Assembly (NCBI RefSeq): GCF_033473495.1
Contig: NC_088935.1
Coordinates: forward strand, 744,001-808,000
Direction: 5' to 3'
DNA from: Cercospora beticola
Taxonomy: Eukaryota > Ascomycota > Dothideomycetes > Mycosphaerellales > Mycosphaerellaceae
Length of the DNA: 64,000 nt
How positions within the stretch are numbered: the stretch's first letter is position 1; each line of letters begins with the position of its first letter. A program made the translations under genes and the position numbers. This document shows, in pieces, positions 22,797-32,741 of this stretch. The notes under the pieces were generated by a model. It was given only the letters and a program-made list of their open reading frames with translations. It was not told the origin of the DNA and made no database searches.

Positions 22797-23620
22797 AGGG
22801 GCTGAAAGTGGGGAGTCAATCAAATAACATGATCACGACATGACATGGGGCGGGCACTGCAAGAGCGACCTTTCTGTGGATAGTAGTCGTCTTTCTTGCT
22901 TGTTGGATGGAACAAATGGCCTTGCCCTAGCTTTGGCATGAGGTGTGGGAAGAAGAAGTGAGAGAGACGAGGGAGCCAGGTCCTAAGATGGGTCGGAAAC
23001 TTTTATGTTTGTGTCCAGCTTCTCTACCTTATCTGCTACTACCTTCTTGAACATTCGCCTAAAACTTACTTCTACGTTCGTCGTTTTTGGAATTCCCTGC
23101 CTTTCAATGTGTCTACGCTATAGTCATCCTTTTGAAGACCGCAAAGATCAGACGTCATACATGGTCTCAATACTGTGTTTTGTACACAAAGTCTCATCTT
23201 TCATCTAATGCTCAGCTCTTGCTCTTTCGGGCTTCCGCCTGTTGATCCGAGTCATTCTGCCAGTCAATGGACATCGTCGGCTGAAAAAGTAGTGTGCAAG
23301 TATCTATCTCATGAAAGCTGCTTCAGAAAAACACAAATGTTCAAAAGACATATATCGTATGCCCGCCATAAAAGTGGTGGTATCTTATCCATAATGCACC
23401 ACCCTCAACTCCCCGACTCCTCGCCTCCCAAATTGTTCAAGTTTCGCGAACATGCAAATTGTAACCCCCAACTGTCGCTTCATTTGGTGTTGTTACAAAC
23501 GTGGTCATGCCTATTTTCCTGCCCGCTTTCCTCCCTTCTCATTCTTGCCATCATAAGAAGCTGTCTGTGTCGTATAGGTGGTCGGGACCATTTTTCATGA
23601 TTGCTTCCTCTTTTCTTTTT
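22797..23620. other. intergenic region between convergent Ypd1 and mannosyltransferase genes
   Basis: About 820 bases between two stop codons, T-rich toward the right. Probable 3' UTRs; no coding signal. Confidence 0.6.
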
Positions 23621-24655
23621 TCACTGGCTCTTCGAGTTCTCAATCGACTTCGCAATAAAGGACTGCATCTCCTCTTCGCAATTCCGTTTAGGATTCGTAT
23701 GGCAGCCGTGGAAATTCGCTATGAAGTCACCTTCTTGGTAGAGACCTATCACATCACCTTTTGTTAGCCATTTACACATTCCCAACAGTTTCGGTGATTG
23801 CAGGATTGTGAATAGGAGGATATGCAAACACTCACCCTCTGTCGTACTCTCCTCTGCAGTCTTCGTATAAGAATTCAATTTCCTCTGCGGTATAAGCGCC
23901 AGTTTCGCCAAAATTGTTCCATGCCACTGCACAATATGCTCCAAAGCATGTCCTTCTGCTTTTTGAAAATTGTAACTCCGGTATAAGGGGTCGAACCATG
24001 CGTCGAGGAAAAATTTGGCCCAGTCGCCTGTTCGGAGGAGGAAACTTCCGCTGGCTAGCCCCTCGCCGTCTTGGGAGAGGATGAGGTTTATGGAGGAGAC
24101 GGAGATGTGGGAGAGGGTTTTGATGACGCTGTCGGGTGGGACGACGGGTTGGTCTTTGATAAGGAGGGATTTGAGGAGGGGCGGGTCGAGGAGTTGGGTT
24201 TGGAGGGATTGCGTCGGGTTCATGATCAGAGCCTCCGAGGAGAGGTACCAGAGCCAGGTGCTGTGTGGGTTGAGGGTCATGGCGTGCCGGAGGGAGGGGA
24301 TGGAGGACCATGATTGAGGGGTTTTCTCCACCAGATCGTAGTCGGTCGTGTTGGTGAAGAAGTAGGAGTAGCCATGGCGGGCGGCATACGCGCGACGGTT
24401 TTCTTTGATCGCTTCGCGAAAGGGTTCGGAGAGTTTGGGGTCGAGATTCGTAACGATCACCACTGGTGGGGTGCCAGGTGGGATATATGTTGATGTCGAT
24501 GTACCCTTGAATAGGTATGTGAGGAGCCAGATGAGGCTGACGAAGCCCAGCAGCGGAGGAGCATATCGTTTGAGGAGTCGTCGTTGTTGGTAGGCGGAGG
24601 TGTGGGTAGGAGTGTAGACGGTGGACGACTTTCGCGGGTACGGGAACTGCTGCAT
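23621..24655 (-). CDS. GT34 alpha-1,6-mannosyltransferase subunit, Mnn10/Mnn11-like
   Basis: Two exons (24655-23836, 23757-23621) give 318 residues. The 78-bp intron (GTGAGT donor, AAAAG acceptor) rejoins EESTTEG with DVIGLYQEGDFIANFHGCH. It is a type II Golgi membrane protein with a short basic cytoplasmic tail, one transmembrane helix at ~32-49 and a lumenal GMA12/MNN10 domain. Family features are VVIVTNLD, the ALIMNP segment (141-147), HALEHIVQWH and the closing EGDFIANFHGC. In yeast, Mnn10/Mnn11 extend the alpha-1,6 backbone of N-linked mannan in the cis-Golgi. The usual acidic metal-binding D-x-D position before ALIMNP reads S-S-E here. The open frame continues upstream to 25177, but that part overlaps the divergent gene's 5' end and is not family-like. 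I therefore start at 24655. Confidence 0.86.
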   Translation of the reverse strand: MQQFPYPRKSSTVYTPTHTSAYQQRRLLKRYAPPLLGFVSLIWLLTYLFKGTSTSTYIPPGTPPVVIVTNLDPKLSEPFREAIKENRRAYAARHGYSYFFTNTTDYDLVEKTPQSWSSIPSLRHAMTLNPHSTWLWYLSSEALIMNPTQSLQTQLLDPPLLKSLLIKDQPVVPPDSVIKTLSHISVSSINLILSQDGEGLASGSFLLRTGDWAKFFLDAWFDPLYRSYNFQKAEGHALEHIVQWHGTILAKLALIPQRKLNSYTKTAEESTTEGECLHILLFTILQSPKLLGMCKWLTKGDVIGLYQEGDFIANFHGCHTNPKRNCEEEMQSFIAKSIENSKSQ

Positions 24656-25072
24656 GTTGTGTTCTTGAGTCGGCGGTAGAAAGCCTAGACGGAAGACGGC
24701 ACTGGGCACTCGGGGGGAAGTGGTTTGTCCGGCGGAGTGCTTCACCAGCTGTCCATATCGGCCTCGACAGTCGTGTAGCGAGCGTGAACGGTGGTTGCGC
24801 GGAGGGTGTACAGTGAGTGCGCAACGCACGTATGCAACGGCGGCGGTAGTGGGCTGGCTGGCGCAAGGAGAGTGGTGTCGGAGAGCCGCGAAATCGAGCA
24901 CGGAGATGCCAATCAAGCAAGCTTCACATGCAGGGCACAGACGCGGCTGGGCAGATCTTCGCTCCCGCCTGCACGTGGTGTCCAAATCTTGAGCTTCTTT
25001 CCTCCTCCTCCGTGTGGTCTCCGCTCTCTCAGGCACGCGACTGTGGCATTGCAGTGAGACTCCATCACATTG
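24656..25072. promoter_or_regulatory. shared divergent promoter, mannosyltransferase / Gep3
   Basis: 417 bases between two divergent ATGs. Frames run through from both sides but are not family-like, so I read it as promoter plus leaders. No clear TATA element seen. Confidence 0.45.
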
Positions 25073-27388
25073 ATGTTGAGACTCGGTGGTACAACCCAGC
25101 ACACTGCGAGAGCACTTCGCATCGCGACTCTCACCGAAGCAGCCACAAAGCGCGTAGTCGCGTTTGGCGGCCAACACCCGCTACCATGTCGTGAGGCATA
25201 TCCGAGGCGCTTTGGAAGCGCAAGAACACAATGGCAACAAGCTGCGATTACTGCAGATGCCTCATCTCAGAGCCAATTGTCCGACCGACCAGAACCATCA
25301 GCATACGATTTTGCGAAGACCCTGCCCGTTGTCTGTCCAGGATGCGGCGGTATGAGCCAGACGATTGACCCCGATGTTGCCGGATTCTACAGCCCGAAGA
25401 AGCGAAATATCAGGAAAGGAAGAGACGCAGACAAGCAAGATGAAGAGAAAATCTTCGAGCAGGCCATGGCGAGATTGTCGTCAGAAGACCAGGCACCTAT
25501 ACTTCCTCCAAAGCCAGACGTAGAAGTTCTGGAGAACGACAAGCCTTTGCTATGCGATCGCTGTCACGACCTGATGTATCAGTCGAAAGGCCAGTCCATC
25601 CTTCATCCGTCGATGGAGTCTATACGCGATATCATTGAATCGAGCCCACATCGCGACAATCACATCTACCATGTCATCGACGCCGCAGACTTTCCCATGT
25701 CTCTCATCCCGAATTTAATCTCTTCGCTCGACTTACCGCGCCTACGAACGCAGAATCGACGATCAAAGAGCAAGCAGTACATTCGAGGCCGCAAAGCTGA
25801 TATCTCATTCATCATCACGAGATCGGATCTGCTCGCGCCGAAGAAGGAAGACGTAGATCGTTTGATGCCATACCTGCAGGAAGTGCTCCGTGACGCTCTT
25901 GGTAGAGCGGGTAAGAATTTGCGACTAGGGAATGTCAGATGTGTCAGTGCTCAACGAGGCTGGTGGACGCCGCAAGTCAAGGAAGAGATCTGGAAAAGAG
26001 GCGGCGCAGGCTGGGTGGTAGGGAAAGTCAATGTGGGCAAGAGCGCGTTGTTTGAGGTTGCATATCCCAAGGGCAGAAACTTGAAGCCAGGTACACAGGC
26101 ACAGCTGGCAAAAGTCAAGCAGCGTGGTGTGTTGGTCGCGCCTACTGTGCCAGATGAGCCATTGCCGGAACAGGGAGAAAGCAGTGCAGCGGGCATTGGT
26201 GATAGTATGCTTGATGCCGCAGAGTCGAGACTGGACGAAGGTGCTGAGACACGAAATGAAACGAGGGAGCCGGAGAACACATCCACAAGTACGAGCCTCG
26301 AAGCCGACGCTGAGGTGGAAGAGACAGTCGGTACAGTGATCGAGGAGCAGGGTTCAACACGACTCGGGGTTGAAGAAGAGGGTGAAATGGATGACTCTCA
26401 GCAATTGAGAGTCGAGGAAGATGGCATTGAAGAAGATGACGATGATGCAGACATCTCCCTGCTGCCACCTGCGCAAAAGGAGACAGCATACCCTCATATG
26501 CCGATTGTTTCCTCCCTCCCAGGCACCACAGCTTCGCCAATCCGGATTCCGTATGGCAACGGCAAAGGCGAGCTGATCGATCTTCCGGGAATTCAACGCA
26601 GCTCGCTCGAGACGCACATCCAGCCGGAGCACCGAGCTTCTTTGGTCATGAAGAGCCGAGTTGTACCTGAACAGATCACCCTCCGTGCCGGCCGCTCTCT
26701 TCTCCTCGGCGGCATCATCCGCATCACGCCCAAGACTGACGACTTGATTTTCCTCGTGTACCCTTTTACACCTCTGACCCCTCACGCCGCGCGGAACGAC
26801 AAAGCCATCGCCATCCAAACCGGCGTCAATGAAGACGGAACTCCATATTCAGGCACAGTGGAGAACATCGGCACAGAAAGTGCCAAGAAACGCATCAAAA
26901 CCGCCGGGACCTTCAAAATCCAATGGAACGCCACGAACAAACGCACAGGCTCCCTAACAGACCGCACAGCCGGCAAACGCAAAGTCGACGAATTGCCTTT
27001 CAAGGTCTACAGCGCAGACATTCTGATTGAAAGTGTTGGATGGGTCGAAATCGCCGTTCAAGTCCGTAGTCGGAAGAAGAAGCCTACTCCTGATGCGTTC
27101 GATCAATTGGGCATCGAAGGGGAAGATGAGTATATGCAACAGAGGGCGGAACAGCGAGGATATTCGCAGCAGAAGTCTGATCAGGTGGAGGAGGACGACT
27201 TTCCTGAAGTTGAGGTCTTCAGTCCAAAGGGGAAGTTCATCGGGGTCAGAAGACCAATGAATGCGTGGATTACGGGTGGGCCGAAGAAAGTGGCGAAGCA
27301 TGCAGTGAAGAAGAGGCCCAGGATGAGTATTTCTTATCAGAAGCGGATGGAGGGTGGGAGAAGGGGAGGGCAGCAGAGGGCTGAGTAG
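25073..27388 (+). CDS. gep3: mitochondrial circularly permuted GTPase Gep3
   Basis: A single exon of 771 residues. The Arg/Thr-rich, acid-free first ~35 residues look like a mitochondrial presequence. Next come a zinc-finger-like pair of CxxC motifs (CPGCGG and CDRCHD) and a GTPase domain in permuted order: G4-like ITRSDLL, G5-like VSAQRG, then G1 GKVNVGKSALF (~316) and G3 DLPGI (~503). This order marks the YlqF/YqeH-type cpGTPases. Yeast Gep3 (a genetic interactor of prohibitins) acts in mitochondrial small-ribosomal-subunit biogenesis. A roughly 130-residue acidic, low-complexity insertion (~350-480) splits G1 from G3. G4 is TRSD rather than NKxD. The frame has a TTG immediately before; the first ATG at 25073 is used. 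The C-terminus is Lys/Arg-rich. Confidence 0.88.
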   Translation: MLRLGGTTQHTARALRIATLTEAATKRVVAFGGQHPLPCREAYPRRFGSARTQWQQAAITADASSQSQLSDRPEPSAYDFAKTLPVVCPGCGGMSQTIDPDVAGFYSPKKRNIRKGRDADKQDEEKIFEQAMARLSSEDQAPILPPKPDVEVLENDKPLLCDRCHDLMYQSKGQSILHPSMESIRDIIESSPHRDNHIYHVIDAADFPMSLIPNLISSLDLPRLRTQNRRSKSKQYIRGRKADISFIITRSDLLAPKKEDVDRLMPYLQEVLRDALGRAGKNLRLGNVRCVSAQRGWWTPQVKEEIWKRGGAGWVVGKVNVGKSALFEVAYPKGRNLKPGTQAQLAKVKQRGVLVAPTVPDEPLPEQGESSAAGIGDSMLDAAESRLDEGAETRNETREPENTSTSTSLEADAEVEETVGTVIEEQGSTRLGVEEEGEMDDSQQLRVEEDGIEEDDDDADISLLPPAQKETAYPHMPIVSSLPGTTASPIRIPYGNGKGELIDLPGIQRSSLETHIQPEHRASLVMKSRVVPEQITLRAGRSLLLGGIIRITPKTDDLIFLVYPFTPLTPHAARNDKAIAIQTGVNEDGTPYSGTVENIGTESAKKRIKTAGTFKIQWNATNKRTGSLTDRTAGKRKVDELPFKVYSADILIESVGWVEIAVQVRSRKKKPTPDAFDQLGIEGEDEYMQQRAEQRGYSQQKSDQVEEDDFPEVEVFSPKGKFIGVRRPMNAWITGGPKKVAKHAVKKRPRMSISYQKRMEGGRRGGQQRAE

Positions 27389-27583
27389 TGAGCAGAATTC
27401 GAATTCATACTCTCCACTTTGGTCGCATTCATCGGGGATAGTCCATCTGTTCAAGTTCATATTACTTTCGCAATTGCTTCGTTGCCATTTCATTACGTCT
27501 TTACTAGGACTGGTTCCCATGCGCGTATTACTTCGTCGCTTTCATATGCCTGGTCCTGTTTGTTCGCCCTCGCAGTAGCATCG

Positions 27584-28909
27584 CTACCCATCACAAGCAA
27601 ACCCAATCGGCTTCACCACGTTACTACACCTATGTCCGGTCACCAATTCCCCATCGTCTGCTGCCCTCATCTCCAAACCTTTCACCTCGATCCTGGGACA
27701 AGGCGCCTTTGCCGAACATTGAAAGTCGGTCACCGCATCCTTCCGCCTCTGCGTGCCCCGAATATCCTTCCAATGCAAGTCACTAATCTGAAACGTACTC
27801 GTATCACAATCTCCCGTTCCGCCTTCGAAGTTCACGCACTGCGTGATATCCAAAGCAATCTCCGCTTCATGCAACGTGAAATTCTCGAACGTGATGTTGC
27901 GAATGTAGCCAATTCCTGCTCCGCCACCGTTCGGTGGAACACCTTTCTGCACACCGGTCCAAGTCTTGATGTATCCTCCTTGACGCACAGGCCCGAACAT
28001 TTCGATATTTCGCGCGGTGAAATTCTCGATGAATTCGTATTTTCCTGGATATTGGCCTATAGAACCTAGTGCGATTCCGCTGCCGTGGTGGAAGATACAA
28101 TTCTCGACGAGTATGTTGGAACTGTTGGCTTTGGAGGAGATGTTGTCGTCTCCGCAGTCCACGGTCCAGTTGGCGAAGGTTATGTTGTTGGAGTAGATTG
28201 TATCTGCGCCGTCGGTGTTCAGAGGGCCGAACTTATCGCGGTGTTGGGAGTCGGTGGAGTTGATGTAGATGTTTCGGAGGAGGACGTTGTTGCTGTGGAT
28301 GAGGGTCATGGTCCACATTTGGCTCTGGATGAAGTTGAGATCCTCGATGACGGAGTTGCGAAGGGAGCCGAAGGTGATTTGGTGGGGACGACGAGGGTAG
28401 TTGCTTGCCCCGTTCGTGAAGTCGTACCAGACTTGGCCGTTGCCGTTGAAGGTGCCGGCTTGGGTGCTGCTGTGGAGGTAGATGTTTTCGCCACCAAAGT
28501 ACCATGCTGTGGACTGGTTTTGATAGCCCATGGGAAGGGAGTTGGCCAGCCAGTATTGAATGTCGGTACCCCAGAGTAAGGTTCCGCGGACGTCGACTTC
28601 AACGTTGGACAGGTTTGTGGTCGTCAGTACGGACTCAATGTGGTAGGTTGTGTTATCGAATACGATTTTGCCATTTTGACCGCATTTCTTGAAGGCAGTG
28701 ACGATGTTTGGTGCCGAGTCGCCACCGCTTGGTGCAGGCTTGACATGGCAAGTATTGGTGCGAGTGTCTGGACCCGGCAGTATGTAAGGTGCGCCTGGAT
28801 AGTAATCCGGAGTAATGAACTTCATCCATGAGGACTGAGATGGCAGGGCTAGCACTGCTTGTAGCCAAGGCAAGACTGCCATGATCGTGGAAATTCTGCG
28901 CATTTTCAT
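27584..28909 (-). CDS. secreted GH28 pectin hydrolase (exo-polygalacturonase/rhamnogalacturonase-like)
   Basis: A single exon of 441 residues with a signal peptide (~1-22, cleavage near ALPS). The protein has the right-handed beta-helix repeats of glycoside hydrolase family 28. Catalytic aspartates are visible in NTDGADT (231-237) and GDDNISSK (Asp254, Asp255). Two canonical GH28 motifs are altered: the G-H-G motif reads G-S-G (276-278) within GSGIALGSIGQYPG, and R-I-K reads Y-I-K (313-315) in GGYIKTWTGV. That pattern points to an exo-acting or rhamnogalacturonan-type subgroup rather than a classical endo-polygalacturonase. Many N-x-S/T sites suggest heavy N-glycosylation. Likely role: plant cell-wall pectin breakdown outside the cell. 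The alternative start two codons later (MRRIST) is equally possible. Confidence 0.92.
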   Translation of the reverse strand: MKMRRISTIMAVLPWLQAVLALPSQSSWMKFITPDYYPGAPYILPGPDTRTNTCHVKPAPSGGDSAPNIVTAFKKCGQNGKIVFDNTTYHIESVLTTTNLSNVEVDVRGTLLWGTDIQYWLANSLPMGYQNQSTAWYFGGENIYLHSSTQAGTFNGNGQVWYDFTNGASNYPRRPHQITFGSLRNSVIEDLNFIQSQMWTMTLIHSNNVLLRNIYINSTDSQHRDKFGPLNTDGADTIYSNNITFANWTVDCGDDNISSKANSSNILVENCIFHHGSGIALGSIGQYPGKYEFIENFTARNIEMFGPVRQGGYIKTWTGVQKGVPPNGGGAGIGYIRNITFENFTLHEAEIALDITQCVNFEGGTGDCDTSTFQISDLHWKDIRGTQRRKDAVTDFQCSAKAPCPRIEVKGLEMRAADDGELVTGHRCSNVVKPIGFACDG

Positions 28910-28993
28910 GAGTACAGTCGTCGCACTAGGTAAGTGATAACTCGATGTATGTAGGGGAAAGGAAGATTTAGGACGTGTAGGCAGAGCGGGTGT

Positions 28994-28998
28994 ATTGG
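28994..28998 (-). promoter_or_regulatory. possible CCAAT box upstream of GH28 gene
   Basis: CCAAT on the minus strand about 85 bases before the GH28 start codon. Weak evidence from position and pentamer only. Confidence 0.2.
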
Positions 28999-29685
28999 CT
29001 GGCCCTCAGGTGCCTAGAGGTGAATGGGAAGCATTTCCCATGTGAAGACCGCTCGCACACTACCCGCATGCACTTTCATGCAGTAGCTCGAGCCACTCGA
29101 CAGTGAAGAGGAATCTGGGTGCAGAGGGGAAGGACGATCCGCGCGGAGCCGTTTGAGCCAATTTGCGAATGAAGGTCATGCCTTCCTTGTGCAGATGTAT
29201 GAGATCGTCGCGACTGATATTATCCACGAGCGCCAGAGCTGAAATGGTTTCACCTACCGCTACACGACGGAGATGGACAGAGCTTGCTCGTAGGCTGTTG
29301 GAGGAGGGGGTCATGCAAGAGGAGGACGCGGGGACGACTGCAGCGAGGTCACGACGATCAAAACCGCAGGTGACAAGCGGGTGCGAGGCAACGGTAGCAT
29401 AAAGATGGCACTGACGTCGAACAGGATGCTGCAATGATGGGTGCACGACTTTGTACAGAGTGTTGTAGCTGACGGGCTGCGTCCAAGGAAGGATCGAGGC
29501 TCGTGCCAAGAACTGTCCCTCGGCGTTTCCTTCTGACTTCACTGCAACTCATTTGTTGACTTACTGTATCAAAAATCCATCACTCCCATCTTGACGCATC
29601 GATCGATCATCTTTGATCTTGAACAATTGACGTTTTTTTATGAACTCGTACCTGCTGTCATCCCCAATCGAGATTCCTTCGCCTC

Positions 29686-29928
29686 CTACTCGACTGCAGC
29701 ATATAGGTCACCTGCTTCATATGGGCTAGGAGCATCGTACTTTTGGCCGAGGGAAAATTCCAGATGCTCCTTTAGCACTTTCTTGTAATCGTGCAGCTGG
29801 TAAGACTCACCGAGGTACAGTTCGAGCAGCATGTTCGTCTTCTTGAAGTGCAAAGAGCATGACGCAACTTGAGTTTGCGGCTCTACAGGCATACTCTCAT
29901 CAATGTTCTTCGGCCCCGGCTTGAACAC
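29686..29928 (-). other. possible small or decayed coding segment
   Basis: A minus-strand open segment of 80 codons with a natural amino-acid mix (hydrophilic, with LELYLGESYQLHDYKKVLKE and a closing EAGDLYAAVE). It has no ATG until residue 13, and a stop lies a few codons upstream of the frame. It could be the last exon of a small gene or a remnant. I do not recognise a family. Confidence 0.15.
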
Positions 29929-30532
29929 CAGAACTTCTTCTGCACATCACTCTCGGTGATATGCTGTCTCTATCCCAAGGGCCCTTTCCTTTTGACCACA
30001 TCTCGAAGGCACTGAGGCTCCATACATTCCACTATGAGCCGCCTGAGAGCCGCAATGCAAGCTGCGAGTTCTTGGCCATCTGAGACACCCTTGCTAAAGT
30101 CTACAGTATATGGCCGGGATTTACCCCATCAGGACCGTCATCGCTTCCTTGCCAAACCTACGACCTTTTCCGTAACCACGATACACTCTCATGGGAGTCA
30201 TGCGAGGGCTTGTGGCCGCATATGTCATACAATGAATGCCAAGGCAATGATGTCGAGACTCATGGAACGATACCTCCGTCTTAGATCCTCTTCCGCCCTA
30301 CGATATTCGGCTATTGCATGCAAGTACATGTACGCTCGAAAGGATGATGACACAGACGTGGTATGATCCAGAAGCGGCGACCAATGTACCCTCGCTCGAA
30401 TGGAAGATGACTAGAAGCGTGGTGTGATCCAGATGTAGCGCGTTACTTATAACGTCCAGAGAACCCACATTTTGTGACCATCCAGCTATACAGGCGGGAT
30501 TGATCGATTCGGGCCATCGAGCGGCATTCGAA

Positions 30533-31379
30533 ATGTCCACATCTAGCACTTTGGAGAAGTCAACTTTGACAACAACACAACACGATCATCTTCAAAGCCT
30601 CCCTATCACAGCTTTACCGCCCCTTCCACATTTAGCCCTTACTCAACAGCGCAAATTCGCGAACCCAGCACCCCTCGGTCTCGGAGCCTTCGCACTGACA
30701 ACATTCGTCCTCTCATGCATCAACCTCAAAGTCCTCGACATCACAGCACCTAACCTCGTCATCGCTCTCGCGTATGCTTACGGAGGGCTAGTGCAACTCC
30801 TCGCCGGAATGTGGGAAATAGCATGCGGGAATACATTTGGTGCGAGTAAGTGATTTCAGCCTCTCGTAAACAACAGCAGTGAGCAAACTCAGTGCAACAA
30901 CTACTAACCTCCTTTGCTATCCAGCTGCCCTCTCCTCCTACGGCGGCTTCTGGATCTCCTTCGGAATCGTCCTAACACCATCCTTCGGCATCGTCGATTC
31001 CTATCAAGACCAAAGCACAGGACTCAACACTTTCCACGATGCATTCGCGCTGTATCTCTGGGGCTGGTTCGTTTTCACCACGTTGTGCTTACTCGTCACG
31101 ACACGATCAACACTTGCGTTCTTCTTCTTGTTCTTCGTTTTGGATCTGGCATTCTTGTGTCTGGCATTGGGACAGCAGTATGCAGCGAGTTCTGCTGCAG
31201 AAGGTTTGCATAAGGCAGGTGGTGCATTTGGTATTTTGGCGGCTTTTGCGGCATGGTGGAATATGTTTGCGGGTATGGCGGATCGGGAGAATTTTTGGTT
31301 TGAGGTGCCGGTTGGAAGGCTGCCTTGGAATGTAGAGAAGCGAGGACGGAAGTGTGATGCCGGGGATGGGAAGGTATGA
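30533..31379 (+). CDS. GPR1/FUN34/YaaH (AceTr) family membrane transporter
   Basis: Two exons (30533-30845, 30925-31379) give 255 residues. The 79-bp intron (GTAAGT/CCAG) rejoins NTFGA with TALSSYGGFW. The family signature NPAPLGLGAF is at residues 44-53, followed by six hydrophobic helices: ALTTFVLSCINL, LVIALAYAYGGLVQLLAG, SYGGFWISFGIVL, FALYLWGWFVFTTLCLLV, LAFFFLFFVLDLAFLCLALG and AGGAFGILAAFAAWWNMFAG. The family includes yeast Ady2/Ato and Aspergillus AcpA, which carry acetate or related monocarboxylates with protons across the plasma membrane. Acetate is the likeliest substrate, and ammonium efflux has also been proposed. An acetyl-CoA synthetase gene lies in the same window, suggesting a shared pathway but not a tight cluster. 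Confidence 0.92.
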
Positions 31380-31575
31380 GGATTACATGTAGAAGATTTG
31401 TTAATTATTGCTGTGTCACGCCTACTGCGGTGACTCTATGTGGTAGCGTATGCTGTAAACAGAGCATCGTGTACCATTTGTATGCAAGCTTTTTTTCCGC
31501 GTCTTCTTGTGCGCTGCGCTGAAGCCGCATGTCTGGACCAGGTAGCACTCAACGATTTCGGGTTTCGTCATGACC

Positions 31576-32741
31576 TCATGATGCTGCTTCAAGTTCTCGT
31601 TTTGTCGCCTCTGCGATGAATTCCTGGAGATCTGGCATGGGTTGATTTGACTCTCTCGCTGTCAAAGGTTAGCCCAAAGCGGCAGCGTAGCAATATGCGA
31701 AAACTCACCTAGTCGCGCCGCAGTGCGATATTGCTCGATATACTGCCGACGCAATTTCTTCTCCCGAAACTCCCTCTGACGCGTTTCCTCCTTCTCACGC
31801 TTCTCTATCAGCATCGGGTCGTCATCTTTGAGCACGACCGTACCACGGAAGGAGACCTCGTTCTTCACTTCCCCCGTCTCGTCGTCCAGCATGAACACTT
31901 CGGCATTTGCGCAGAACTTATGGGCCTCGAGCATCTCTATTGTCTTGTCCAGAAGGTCGCCTATCGTCAGTCCATTCTCATTCGCCACTGTCGCGGAGTG
32001 TCGGTCGTGGTCGTCCGAGTGATGCGTGAAATTATAGCGACAGCATTCGAGGTAGACTTTGAGCTCCTTCACTGGAGGCTGGCAAACGTACATTCTCCGC
32101 ACTCTTGCCCCAATCTTTTTCGGCATACGAAAGTAGTCGTTCGTGCTTGCGAATTCGGCCTTGAACAGTATTTCGTTGCCAGGAAGGGTCTCTTCGTAGC
32201 TAGAGAGTGCTCGATGCGTGCTGAAGAAGGCTCGCGTGCCAAAACCTGGCAAGACTTCGCTGTATCCGCAAATGCGCCCCTGAAAGACGTTTTGGAAGTG
32301 GCCATCGAGGGTGTCTGCGCGCAGGGACAGCTGCCGCTGCAGATTGACTGACGACTCAATGGCATCACGCCATTGGTGGTTGACGCGGTAGCACTTCAGG
32401 AGCTCGAGCACAGGCAATTTGCTGAGGATCAATTCGAGTAGCTCTGGGACATCGAATACACGCTGAGCTAGGCCGCGAGCTCGGTCGGGGCAGCGCTCAG
32501 TATACAGCGACGGGCGACCTGTATTCCGAAGGTGGCTGTCCAGACCTGCCGCGCCAGCTCGAGCACTCACTAATGCCGCTCGGAGAGCTTCGCTGCTGAC
32601 GCTGTCTCCTGAGTTTGCCAGCAATTCGATTTGATTGAGTGCAGCATCGAGACTGGAATGATGCTCGACGGCCGCACGAAATTCATCGTCTCTCTGCTTG
32701 AATTTGCGTCGCCACTCTGTCATACTCTCTGGTGAAGGCAT
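31576..32741 (-). CDS. F-box domain protein
   Basis: Two exons (32741-31709, 31658-31576) give 371 residues. The 50-bp intron (GTGAGT donor, GACAG acceptor) joins RTAARL to ARESNQPMPDLQEF; without it the frame ends after a short unrelated tail. An F-box-like helix set is at ~94-140 (VFDVPELLELILSKLPVLELLKCYRVNHQWRDAIESS). The start of the protein is a helical charged region. The rest has no recognised substrate domain apart from a charged, probably helical segment near the C-terminus (EKREKEETRQREFREKKLRRQ). F-box proteins link substrates to the Skp1-cullin ubiquitin ligase. Target unknown. It is divergent from the 2OG oxygenase gene, 726 bases away. Confidence 0.8.

Larger units (their letters stand above)
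28910..30532. other. intergenic region, GH28 promoter to transporter promoter
   Basis: About 1.6 kb between divergent genes. A minus-strand frame at 29686-29928 encodes an 80-residue segment of fairly protein-like composition but without a good ATG. Other frames are unconvincing. Confidence 0.5.

Noticed and set aside
24656..25177. Upstream extension of the mannosyltransferase frame
   Set aside because: Cys/Arg-rich and unlike the family; it overlaps the 5' end of the divergent Gep3 gene. The ATG at 24655 precedes a normal type II membrane protein.
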